This document shows positions 6,514 to 13,913 of a stretch of 19,722 nt of DNA, in pieces. Below the pieces are notes generated by a model. The model was not told the origin of the DNA. It was given only the letters and a program-made list of their open reading frames with translations, and did no database searches. The DNA is from Pectinatus sp. Its GTDB lineage: Bacteria > Bacillota > Negativicutes > Selenomonadales > Selenomonadaceae. Location: contig JAHHSR010000027.1 in the NCBI GenBank assembly GCA_020025075.1, positions 1 through 19,722 on the forward strand, written 5' to 3'. The number at the start of each line of letters is the position of its first letter. Positions within the stretch are counted from its first letter, which is position 1. The translations under genes and the position numbers were made by a program.

Positions 6514-8679
6514 TTATCCTTTCGGCACCTGTTTAATGCTCAAGCCTATTCTATTGCGTTTTGCATCAACGCTTATCACCAATACATCAACTACCTGTCC
6601 CACAGAAAGAACATCAAGAGGATGCTTAATATACGAATTGCTGATTTCCGATATATGAACAAGTCCTGCCGTCTTGATACCAATATCAATAAAAGCGCCA
6701 AAATCAGTAATATTGCGCACCGTGCCGCGCATCACCGTTCCAACTTTTATATCATCGAGGCTTACAATAGCCTTTCGAGTTAAAGGCTGCGGCAAATCGC
6801 TGCGCGGGTCACGCCCCGGACGCGCTATGGCTTCGGCAATATCGCGCAGTGTAGGCTCTCCCGCCTCTAGCTTTTTTGCCATGCAGGAAAAATCAACTTT
6901 CAAAAGGACCTTGCGCAATTTTTCCAGCCGCTCGGCGGAAAGAATGTCCAAAGTCTCAAAGCCAAGCGCCGCCAAAAAACGCGCTGTCAAATCATACGAT
7001 TCAGGATGAACCGGCGTATTATCAAGCGACACTTTCCCGCCTTTTATCCGCAAAAAACCTGCACATTGCGTAAATGCCGCTTTTCCCAGACGCGGTACTT
7101 TTAAAAGCTGCTTTCGCTCTGCAAAGCGACCATTGGCATCGCGATAGGCAATGATGTTCTTGGCAACTGTCGCATTGATACCCGAAACATATTTCAAAAG
7201 AGCTGCCGATGCCGTATTGAGTTCTACGCCCACATGATTGACCGCTGATTTTACAACAATATCAAGTGCACTTGCTAATTCCTTCTGGTCAACATCATGC
7301 TGATACTGTCCGACGCCGATAGCCTTTGGCTCTATCTTGACCAGCTCGGCAAGCGGGTCTTGAACGCGCCGCGCAATCGAGACGGCACCGCGCACCGTTA
7401 CATCGTACTGCGGCAATTCTTCAACAGCGAGCTTAGAAGCTGAATAAACAGAAGCTCCCGCCTCACTTGTCACAAGATAATGGATTTTAAGGTTGTGCTC
7501 TTTGATAAGCAAGGCAACAAACTGCTCCGTCTCATAAGAGGCGGTACCATTTCCAATAGATACCAAATCGACATTATATCGCGCAATAAGCTTTTCAGCC
7601 AAGCTATAAGCCTTCTGCTTTTCAGCTTCACTGCGCGTAATATAAAAGACGCTATGGTCTAATACCTGCCCCGTCGCATCGACAATGGCAACTTTGCAGC
7701 CTGTCCTATAACCGGGGTCAAGTCCCATGACGATATGTCCAGCCAAAGGCGGCTGCAAAAGCAGCTGGCGCAAATTCTTGCCAAAGACCTCAATCGCCTT
7801 TTGGTCGGCCTGTTTTGTCAGCTCCGCCCTTACTTCTCTTTCTAGGGCAGGAAACAAAAGGCGCTTATAGCCATCAATGAGTGCCGCCTTTAAATTTTCG
7901 GCAAAGGGCTTTTTTTCATCGACATTGCGGCAAAGCCACTTTAAACTCTTTTCAGTATCGACGGCCAGCTTAACCTTTAAAGCACCGCTCTTTTCGCCGC
8001 GATTAATCGCTAAAATGCGATGTGAAGGCAGAGACTTTACCGGCTCACTATAATCTTCATACATGGAAAATATGCCCTCGACATCATTTTCCTTTTCCAG
8101 CTGCACTTGCAAAATACCCTCGCGCCAAAATTCATCTCTAAAATGGGAGCGCACGGCCGCTTTTTCTGTCTCCATTTCAGCTATGATGTCCTGCGCTCCT
8201 TCAATAACCTCCTGCGGGCTTTGCGCCATATCTTCGTCGACAAATTCCGCAGCATAAAAAGAAGCGTCCTTTTCTCCTTCTTGACGCAAAAAACGCTCGG
8301 CTAAAGGCAAAAGCCCTTTAGAGCGAGCAATAGTCGCCCGCGTGCGCTTTTTAGGCTTATAGGGAAGATAGATATCTTCTAGCTCCTGAAGTTTTACGGC
8401 CCCTTCAATTTTTTCCAGCAAGTCAGCTGTGAGCTTCCCTTGCTCATCTATGCTCCTTTTAACCTCGTCTTGCCGCTTAACGAGATTGCGCAGATAATTT
8501 ATTATTTCTTCTAAAGAATGAAGCTGCTCTTCAGTAAGCCCTCCCGTTGCCTCTTTGCGATAGCGCGCAATAAAAGGCACCGTATTTCCTTCATCTAATA
8601 ATTTTACGGCATCTTTTGCTTGAAAAGTTTTTATGCCCAGCTGCTTGGCAGCCTCTATTTCAATTTGTTCAGCTTTCAA
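6514..8679 (-). CDS. tex: Tex-family RNA-binding transcriptional accessory protein
   Basis: Tex/YhgF-type protein that binds RNA and associates with transcription. The 721 aa are near full family length. An N-terminal helical domain opens with VPFIARYRKEATGGL (about 34-48). A YqgF/RNase H-like domain is at about 315-450 (VMGLDPGYRTGCKVAIVDATG). Helix-hairpin-helix repeats follow at about 480-560 (QYQHDVDQKELASALDIVV onward), and a C-terminal S1 domain at 644-718 (MRGTVRNITDFGAFIDIG). The start is TTG at 8679 because AGGAGG lies 8 nt upstream; that SD overlaps the stop of the response regulator gene, so translation is probably coupled. cobT follows immediately. Confidence 0.96.
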   Translation of the reverse strand: MKAEQIEIEAAKQLGIKTFQAKDAVKLLDEGNTVPFIARYRKEATGGLTEEQLHSLEEIINYLRNLVKRQDEVKRSIDEQGKLTADLLEKIEGAVKLQELEDIYLPYKPKKRTRATIARSKGLLPLAERFLRQEGEKDASFYAAEFVDEDMAQSPQEVIEGAQDIIAEMETEKAAVRSHFRDEFWREGILQVQLEKENDVEGIFSMYEDYSEPVKSLPSHRILAINRGEKSGALKVKLAVDTEKSLKWLCRNVDEKKPFAENLKAALIDGYKRLLFPALEREVRAELTKQADQKAIEVFGKNLRQLLLQPPLAGHIVMGLDPGYRTGCKVAIVDATGQVLDHSVFYITRSEAEKQKAYSLAEKLIARYNVDLVSIGNGTASYETEQFVALLIKEHNLKIHYLVTSEAGASVYSASKLAVEELPQYDVTVRGAVSIARRVQDPLAELVKIEPKAIGVGQYQHDVDQKELASALDIVVKSAVNHVGVELNTASAALLKYVSGINATVAKNIIAYRDANGRFAERKQLLKVPRLGKAAFTQCAGFLRIKGGKVSLDNTPVHPESYDLTARFLAALGFETLDILSAERLEKLRKVLLKVDFSCMAKKLEAGEPTLRDIAEAIARPGRDPRSDLPQPLTRKAIVSLDDIKVGTVMRGTVRNITDFGAFIDIGIKTAGLVHISEISNSYIKHPLDVLSVGQVVDVLVISVDAKRNRIGLSIKQVPKG

Positions 8680-8690
8680 AAAAATTCCTC

Positions 8691-9350
8691 CTATTCCGGC
8701 AAGGATAAAAGATTATAGCGCAGCGCATAATCAACAAGCTCGCTTTTTTTGCTGATTTCGAGCTTAGTGAAAATGCGCGTTTTATACGTATCAATCGTCT
8801 TTAGGCTAAGATGCAGCGTCTGCCCTATTTCTGTCAAGGAATAGCCGCGCGCCATATAGCGCAAGACCTCGAGCTCTCGTCGACTCAAAAGCGTATAAGG
8901 GTCCTGGTGCTGCGCATCGAAATTGAGCATATTATTTAAGACAACGAGCGCGTTTTTGCTGCTCAAATACACTTCGCCATCCATCACCTTATTGATTGCG
9001 GTCGAAAGCTCCGTATCAAAAGCGCTCTTTTCCACATAGCCATCAGCGCCAGCAGCCATCGCTGCCTTTATATACTCCTCTTCCGAGTGCATGGTGAGCA
9101 CGAGTATTTTCAGCCCGCCATATTTTTTGCCTACCTTTAATTTATGGATTATATCAATGCCGTTCATGCGCGGCATCGACAAATCAAGGACTAAAAGCTC
9201 GGCTTTACTTGGCAAGAGCTTTTCCAAAAGTTCTTCACCATCACAGGCCTCGCCCACTATTTGAATATTATTTTCTGCCTCTAAAAGCATTTTAAGGCCT
9301 GCACGCAAGATGGCGTGGTCATCGGCTAAAAAAACTTTAATCTTCTCCAT
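8691..9350 (-). CDS. NarL/FixJ-type response regulator
   Basis: DNA-binding output of the two-component system. The 219 aa comprise a receiver domain (about 4-120) with acidic pocket D10/D11, phosphoacceptor D56 (LVLDLSMPRMNG), a T86-region LTMHS and K108. A LuxR-type helix-turn-helix follows at about 153-213 (LSRRELEVLRYMARGYSLTEIGQTL). The ATG lies inside the end of the kinase gene (14-nt overlap), so the two are translationally coupled. HisKA_3 kinases with NarL-type regulators form the UhpA/UhpB-like class. The likely target is the divergent glpT-glpQ pair, by context only. Confidence 0.95.
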   Translation of the reverse strand: MEKIKVFLADDHAILRAGLKMLLEAENNIQIVGEACDGEELLEKLLPSKAELLVLDLSMPRMNGIDIIHKLKVGKKYGGLKILVLTMHSEEEYIKAAMAAGADGYVEKSAFDTELSTAINKVMDGEVYLSSKNALVVLNNMLNFDAQHQDPYTLLSRRELEVLRYMARGYSLTEIGQTLHLSLKTIDTYKTRIFTKLEISKKSELVDYALRYNLLSLPE

Positions 9351-10230
9351 GTTTTTTCTTTCTTCTTTCCGTCGGCATTAAAATGCGCAACATCGTTCCA
9401 CGTCCTAAATTTGAACAGATTTTCAAAGTGCCATTTAAAAGTTCAACGCGCTCTTGCATGCCGTAAAGGCCCAAGTGACGTTTCTCTTTGGCTGTCTGCA
9501 AAATATCAGTCGACAGGCCGCATCCATCATCTTTAATCACCATCTCAATATCACCATTTTCCTTTAATGATAGCTTAACAGAAATATTTATAGCATGAGC
9601 ATGGTGCACAATATTCGTGAGCGATTCTTGCAAAATGCGATAAAGGGCCAGGCGCTGATCATCCGATAATTTGAGCTCGTTTATCGCCTCGTCTGCCTCA
9701 AATTCAGCAATGAGCCCATTCATCTTTGCCGTATCAAAAACCTGCTGGCGGAAAACCTTCACTATATCAATATCGTCAAGGCTTGGCGGGCGCAAGTTGA
9801 CAACCATCTCCCGCAATTCCTCTAAGACGGAAATGATGATGGTGCGCGTCGACTTGATGAGCTTTTGCTGCGTGGGACTTTCCTCATTATTTAAAAGCAA
9901 TTTTAAATAAGCAAGAATTGAGGTAATCGACTGGCCAATACCATCATGCAGCTCTCGCGAAATTCGCTTGCGCTCATCTTCTTGCGCCGTAAAAAGCTTA
10001 TGAATTAAAATGTCGCGGCTATGCTCTTTTTCCTGCAATTCTCCTAAGAGTTTTTTATTGTAATCGTCCTTCTTCTTTAAATCAATGGCCATTTCATTAA
10101 AAGTTTGCGTCAACTGTCCAAGCTCATCGTCGCCATGGTAATAAACTTTGACATTATAATTGTTGTTTTTTATTTTCTCAGCCGCTAAAGATAAAAAGCG
10201 TATTGGTGCTAAAATCTTCAGCAGCAAAAA
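9337..10230 (-). CDS. Sensor histidine kinase, exon 2 (end of TM2, HAMP, HisKA_3, HATPase)
   Basis: Second coding part of a kinase split by a group I intron. The predicted first exon base is 10230 (TTT, Phe181 of the 477-aa spliced protein). It gives FLLL to finish TM2 and then a HAMP domain (KILAPIRFLSLAAEKI). A coiled-coil region and the HisKA_3 dimerisation helix follow, with the phosphoacceptor in ISRELHDGIGQS (H275 in spliced numbering). The HATPase domain has QESLTNIVHHA, DDGCGL and GLYGMQER boxes. Read alone, this frame opens at an ATG at 10263 inside the intron, which has no SD and adds 11 unrelated residues. It overlaps the response regulator start by 14 nt. A true pseudogene is possible if the intron is inactive. 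Confidence 0.92.
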   Translation of the reverse strand, partial: FLLLKILAPIRFLSLAAEKIKNNNYNVKVYYHGDDELGQLTQTFNEMAIDLKKKDDYNKKLLGELQEKEHSRDILIHKLFTAQEDERKRISRELHDGIGQSITSILAYLKLLLNNEESPTQQKLIKSTRTIIISVLEELREMVVNLRPPSLDDIDIVKVFRQQVFDTAKMNGLIAEFEADEAINELKLSDDQRLALYRILQESLTNIVHHAHAINISVKLSLKENGDIEMVIKDDGCGLSTDILQTAKEKRHLGLYGMQERVELLNGTLKICSNLGRGTMLRILMPTERRKKKHGED

Positions 10231-10652
10231 CCCCGTGCTGCACCAACGGCCAATTTTGGCCATGGTTTGTTCACGCGACTTCGCTAAGGTCGCGCAGTTC
10301 TTTTATGAACTTCTCGCGCTTTCACGCGAGCACAGACTATATCTTATCCTTCGGCTTTATCCGTTAAGGCCTGTCCGCTTCGAGGAGCTTTCCCCTACTT
10401 CCCTTTGGGAATAGTCGTTGAACTTTGCCCTGTTCGGGCCTTAGCTGCTGATTACCCATTAACAAGCACTTAGGCTTGCGCCTTATGCCATACAGCAAAT
10501 TCTTTTTGCTTTCGCCACCATCGCACCTGACTTTTTTTCATGCCTATGCTGTGGTCTTGCTGCCTTTAGGGCGTCCCAGCAATTCAAACAGATACCGCGC
10601 TTTTTTCAAGCGCATTTCTGCGCTTGCTGACCTTTAGGCTCATATGCCTTTT
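10231..10652 (-). ncRNA. Group I (subgroup IA) self-splicing intron inside the histidine kinase gene
   Basis: 422 nt, no ORF. In the sense (minus) direction the four conserved elements occur in order: P AATTGCTGGGA (10584-10574), Q AATCAGCAGC (10453-10444), R GTTCAACGACTAT (10423-10411) and S AAGATATAGTC (10345-10335). R and S form P7 (GACTAT/ATAGTC). P3 is CTGTTTG (10591-10585) with CGGACAG (10377-10371). P2 is CAAGCGCA/TGCGCTTG with a GAAA loop (10626-10607). P6 is GCCC/GGGC. P8 is CCTT...CGG/CCGAAGG. TTCCC-AAA-GGGAA and GGGG/CTCC hairpins after R are the P7.1/P7.2 pair typical of subgroup IA. P1 pairs exon CTGATT (10658-10653) with GGTCAG (10632-10627), giving U.G at the splice site. P10 pairs AAA (10635-10633) with exon-2 TTT. 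The last intron base is G (10231). Confidence 0.93.
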
Positions 10653-11192
10653 AATCAGTGCGGCTAAAATGGTAATTGCAAGCCCAATAGCAATAAATCT
10701 GCTTATCGTCCGCATCAAAAAACTATCCATCGAACTATATGAAAGACCTACACAGACAAAACCTATCTTGCCATTATCTATGGGCAAGATAACCTGCTGA
10801 ATATCTCCTTCATTGCTGCTAAAAGATTGCACTTTCTGCGCGCCTGAAAACGGCTCTATCATACGCGGCAAACTTGAAGGATAATTATTGCCAAAAGTAT
10901 GAGCAATAATATGTCCGCGATAGTTGGCAATGATGATATAACGAACGTCAGAATTACTCGCCTTTACCTTATTGATGAGCTGCAAAAGCGAATAGTCATT
11001 ATCCAAGATGATATCTTCATTGCCCAAAGTTGCTATATAAGATGCTATTTCGTTGCCGCGTTCATTTAGCTGTTCATGCAACGCTCCCTTTAGACCGCCA
11101 TAAACAAAATACAAAAACAAGACGATAACAAAAGACAAGCTGAGCGTGACAACTGTAATAATTTTTGTATATAAGCCTGTCTTCTTCTTCAT
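10653..11192 (-). CDS. Sensor histidine kinase, exon 1 (TM1, extracytoplasmic sensor, TM2)
   Basis: First 180 codons of the intron-split kinase. TM1 is at about 8-32 (IITVVTLSLSFVIVLFLYFV), an extracytoplasmic PDC/Cache-like sensor of about 130 residues follows, and TM2 starts at about 163 (FIAIGLAITILAALI). The exon ends exactly on the ATT codon at 10655-10653; splicing would add FLLLKILAP, giving a normal-length helix and a HAMP start. Without splicing the frame runs 22 codons into the intron and stops at TGA (10586-10584), giving a 202-aa membrane sensor with no kinase. The ATG overlaps the stop of the binding-protein gene (ATGA), so the two are coupled. The ligand is unknown. Confidence 0.9.
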
Positions 11193-12148
11193 CGGTCTGT
11201 CATCACCTTATCGTATATTTTTTTGTACGGCTCATAAAGATGTGGCTGTGGCTCTACAAAACGGTCAATCATGATGTTTTGAAGTGACTTGCGCATCTTT
11301 TGGTCTTCGCCCATAGAAAAAAGAATTTGCTGCAGCTTCTCTTTCGTCTGTTCTGATAAGCCGCATCGCACGACGATAGGCCCTATCGGTATGCCAGAAA
11401 TTTTTTGAAAAATCTTGATACCGGCCACAGCCTGCGGCTTTTCTCGCTGCAAAAGGTCATAGACAAGGCTATCAACACAAGCGGCATCGACGATTTTGTT
11501 CTTAACAGCCCAAATTGAGCGGTCATGACTTCCCGTATAAATGTAGTTGCTAAAATAATGGCTCGGCAGCGTATCATATTTTGACTGCAACAATTTGACA
11601 ACACACATGTGTCCCGAATAACTGAGCGGGTCAGAAAAGGCAATCGACTTGCCGCGCAAATCGCTAAAATTATTAATTTTTGCCTGCGAAACACTCGTTA
11701 TCAGATAACTTTGGTAGGTAAGCTTACCGTGGTATTTAATCATCGCCAAAATTTCTAAAGGCTGCATGCCATAGTACGAACAATAAGCGCCCGTCGACAT
11801 AAAGGCCATATCCGCATCCCCCGTAGACAAAAGCTGCCCGATGTCCTTATAGCTGCGCCGCTGCAAGAGCACTGTCGGATAGCCCAATCTTTGACCAATA
11901 TAATCGGCAAAAGCACGCCAATCCTCAATTGTGACATTTGGGGATATAACTGTGGATACAACGATGCGCAGCGGCCTGCCCTCTGACGTATCTGAGTCTT
12001 TTGTGTGAACTAGGGGTTTTCCATTGCCAAAGTCTATATAGCCATCGTAGTGATTTTGCTGCAGGCAATTCACCAGGTAAAAAATGGCGATAATTATCGC
12101 CGCAACAAGCAAATAGCGCTTATTTTTAAAATTCCATATTTTGTGCAT
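11189..12148 (-). CDS. Membrane-anchored PhnD-like periplasmic binding protein (likely sensory)
   Basis: Type 2 periplasmic binding protein of the phosphate/phosphite/phosphonate (PhnD) family, 319 aa. An N-terminal hydrophobic anchor (YLLVAAIIIAIFYLV) is followed by NC; the Asn before Cys makes a lipoprotein site doubtful. The binding domain begins near LRIVVSTVISPNV and includes DWRAFADYIGQRLGYP, GDADMAFMSTGAYCSY, FSDLRGKSIAFSDPLSYSGH and VDAACVDSLVYDLL. No ABC transporter ATPase or permease is nearby. It overlaps the kinase gene by 4 nt (ATGA), so it probably presents ligand to the kinase, as HptA does for HptS and PgtC for PgtB. The ATG at 12148 is chosen over TTG 12160 because TGAGG sits upstream at proper spacing. 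Confidence 0.88.
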   Translation of the reverse strand: MHKIWNFKNKRYLLVAAIIIAIFYLVNCLQQNHYDGYIDFGNGKPLVHTKDSDTSEGRPLRIVVSTVISPNVTIEDWRAFADYIGQRLGYPTVLLQRRSYKDIGQLLSTGDADMAFMSTGAYCSYYGMQPLEILAMIKYHGKLTYQSYLITSVSQAKINNFSDLRGKSIAFSDPLSYSGHMCVVKLLQSKYDTLPSHYFSNYIYTGSHDRSIWAVKNKIVDAACVDSLVYDLLQREKPQAVAGIKIFQKISGIPIGPIVVRCGLSEQTKEKLQQILFSMGEDQKMRKSLQNIMIDRFVEPQPHLYEPYKKIYDKVMTDR

Positions 12149-12164
12149 TATAGACCTCAATCAC

Positions 12165-12209
12165 GAAAGGGCCAGCGCCACCTCATAAAGGGAAGGCGCT
12201 GGCCCTTTC
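12165..12209 (-). promoter_or_regulatory. Strong 15-bp hairpin in the 5' leader of the sensor operon
   Basis: GAAAGGGCCAGCGCC (12165-12179) and GGCGCTGGCCCTTTC (12195-12209) are perfect inverted repeats with a 15-nt loop. On the minus strand the hairpin starts about 10 nt after the predicted transcription start and ends just ahead of the SD. No T-run follows in that direction, so it is not an obvious terminator for the operon. It could protect the mRNA 5' end or affect translation. Confidence 0.6.
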
Positions 12210-12225
12210 ATTCTTCATTATTTTA

Positions 12226-12254
12226 ATTATATAATATTCTCACGGATAAGACAA
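12226..12254 (-). promoter_or_regulatory. Promoter of the binding protein-kinase-regulator-tex-cobT operon
   Basis: On the minus strand, TTGTCT (12254-12249) and a perfect TATAAT (12231-12226) are 17 nt apart, predicting a start near 12219. The whole minus operon down to the terminator at 5112-5149 could be read from here. Confidence 0.65.
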
Positions 12255-12460
12255 ACAAATCGCCTTCCAAAATATCCTACAAGATTTCAGATAATATCTG
12301 ATATAAAAATTATCTATAACATGGAATAATATATATATATATGACGTCATGCAATTTTATTTCATCAGCACGCCTGATAACAGGCCGCGCAGCGGTATCT
12401 TTATTACCGCGAAAATGGCAATAATTTTGGCAATATTTTAATTATATGAAAGGAGCTAAA
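12255..12460. promoter_or_regulatory. Divergent control region for glpT, including a 15-bp palindrome
   Basis: AT-rich intergenic DNA. It contains TCAGATA-A-TATCTGA (12287-12301), a 7-1-7 inverted repeat; related TATCT words at 12311 and 12394; an alternating AT run near 12329-12341; and the palindrome ATGACGTCAT (12341-12350). No convincing sigma-70 promoter for glpT is visible, which suits an activator-dependent gene. The 7-1-7 repeat is the best candidate operator for the neighbouring NarL-type regulator, by position only. Confidence 0.4.
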
Positions 12461-13810
12461 ATGTTTTCAGCTATTATCAACTTCTTTAAAGCGGGACCCG
12501 ACAAGCCGCTCGTAACCAATGATAAAGAAAAGTTAAAATCCCTGTTTAATACAAAGCAGCGCAATCTTTTCGTCTCCATCACGCTCGGTTACGCCTTCTT
12601 TTACGTTTGCCGACTCAACTTTTCTGTCGTCAAAAAGCCGCTCATGGATGGCGGCGTTTTAAATGCTGACCAAATCGGTACGATGGGCATGGTCTTCTTC
12701 TTCGCCTATGCCATCGGCAAATTCATCAATAGTTTCATCGGTGACCGATGCAATATCAAGCATTATATGCCTTTCGGTCTTTTCATGGTTTCCGTCTTGT
12801 CCATTCTCATGGGTGTCGGCCTTCACTACTCGCTCATGATTTTCTTCTGGGGCCTCGTCGGCTGGTTCCAATCTTATGGTCCCGGGTCTTCCATCATCGC
12901 CCTTAATCAATGGGTATCCGGCAAAAAGCGCGGTACGTACTATGGTATCTGGTTTGCCAGCCATAATATCGGTGCTGGTCTTACCTACCTCGTCACAGCT
13001 GTCGTCGTTCTCGATTATGGCTGGCGAGCAGGTTTTTGGATTCCTGGTATCATCTGCCTCATCGCTTCCATTTTGATGTTTAAATTCATGTCCGACCGCC
13101 CGCGTGCTTGCGGTCTCCCCACCCCTTATGAAATAAGCGGTGAACCTGACCCGACAACTGCTACACAGGATAAGAGCATCGGTAGCTTGCAGCTTGAAGT
13201 AATCAAAAGCCCGGCTGTCTGGATTTTAGGTCTTTCCAGCGCTTGCTGCTATGTCACGCGCTATGCTATCGAAAGCTGGGGCATCGTCTTTTTGACCGCT
13301 GAAAAAGGTTATACGATGATTAGTGCTAGCTCCCTTTTGACCACCATGCAGTTTGCCGGTATTTTCGGTACCTGTCTTTGCGGCTGGATTTCTGATAAAT
13401 TCTTCAATCACAAAAGAAATATTCCCTGCTTACTCTTTGGTCTCTTCTACGCTGGCGCCGTTGCTGCCTTTGTCTGGGCTCCTGTCGAATGGAAGTGGGT
13501 TGACTGGGTCAGCATGTGCGTCTACGGTTTCACCATGGGTTCTCTCGTCTGCTACCTTGGCGGTCTCATGGCTGTCGACCTTTGCCCCAAGCGCGCCACC
13601 GGTGCCGCAATGGGCATGATTGGTCTTTTCAGTTACATCGGTGCTGCTTTGCAAGAAAAGATTAGCGGCTTTTTAATCAACTCCAGCAAAGTAATCGTCG
13701 ATGGTCATACTGTCTATAACTTCCAAAGCGCTTCTTACGTTTGGGTCGGAGCTGCCATCTTATCCATGCTCCTAGCCCTTCTAGTTTGGAATGCTAAAGC
13801 TAAAGAATAA
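12461..13810 (+). CDS. glpT: Organophosphate:phosphate antiporter, GlpT/UhpT/PgtP family (likely glycerol-3-phosphate)
   Basis: Inner-membrane major facilitator transporter of the OPA family, which swaps a phosphate ester for inorganic phosphate. The 449 aa contain about 12 hydrophobic segments. Arginines matching the two phosphate-binding residues of GlpT occur in GYAFFYVCRLNFSVV (helix 1) and YVTRYAIESWGIVFL (helix 7). GPGSSIIALNQWVSGKKRGTYYGIWFASHNIG is a typical OPA signature stretch. The ATG at 12461 is used because AAAGGAG (12449-12455) serves it; an upstream ATG at 12446 has no SD. glpQ follows, which favours glycerol-3-phosphate as substrate; hexose phosphate or phosphoglycerate remain possible. 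The divergent binding protein-kinase-regulator operon probably controls it. Confidence 0.88.
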   Translation: MFSAIINFFKAGPDKPLVTNDKEKLKSLFNTKQRNLFVSITLGYAFFYVCRLNFSVVKKPLMDGGVLNADQIGTMGMVFFFAYAIGKFINSFIGDRCNIKHYMPFGLFMVSVLSILMGVGLHYSLMIFFWGLVGWFQSYGPGSSIIALNQWVSGKKRGTYYGIWFASHNIGAGLTYLVTAVVVLDYGWRAGFWIPGIICLIASILMFKFMSDRPRACGLPTPYEISGEPDPTTATQDKSIGSLQLEVIKSPAVWILGLSSACCYVTRYAIESWGIVFLTAEKGYTMISASSLLTTMQFAGIFGTCLCGWISDKFFNHKRNIPCLLFGLFYAGAVAAFVWAPVEWKWVDWVSMCVYGFTMGSLVCYLGGLMAVDLCPKRATGAAMGMIGLFSYIGAALQEKISGFLINSSKVIVDGHTVYNFQSASYVWVGAAILSMLLALLVWNAKAKE

Positions 13811-13847
13811 AAAGTTTCCCTTCTTCAAATCATATAAACAGCGAAAG

Positions 13848-13889
13848 AGCCGGCAAATAATCACTTGCCTGATATTTGCCGGCTTTTTT
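13848..13889 (+). terminator. Terminator between glpT and glpQ
   Basis: AGCCGGCAAATA (13848-13859) pairs with TATTTGCCGGCT (13873-13884), and six T's follow (13884-13889). The glpQ start is only 24 nt beyond the T-run, so a separate promoter downstream of it does not fit and glpQ expression must depend on readthrough. Confidence 0.88.
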
Positions 13890-13913
13890 AACCCCTAAAA
13901 AAGGAGAATTTTC

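Noticed and set aside
6355..6783. 142-aa plus-strand ORF across the cobT/tex junction
   Set aside because: It is antisense to two well-supported genes with no homology signal.
10160..10414. 84-aa plus-strand ORF over the intron
   Set aside because: It reads antisense through intron helices, has no SD and shows no recognisable protein.
10584..10652. 22-residue C-terminal tail of the unspliced sensor half
   Set aside because: It is intron sequence (IGS, P2, P3) translated by chance; it is not counted as part of the protein.
9337..11192. Histidine kinase as a frameshifted or IS-disrupted pseudogene
   Set aside because: The intervening 422 nt have a complete group I intron core and splice pairings that restore the frame exactly, and both halves and the overlapping neighbours are intact.
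12415..12442. glpT promoter ATGGCA-16-TTTAAT
   Set aside because: It would start transcription on top of the SD (about 12449), leaving no leader; too weak to annotate.
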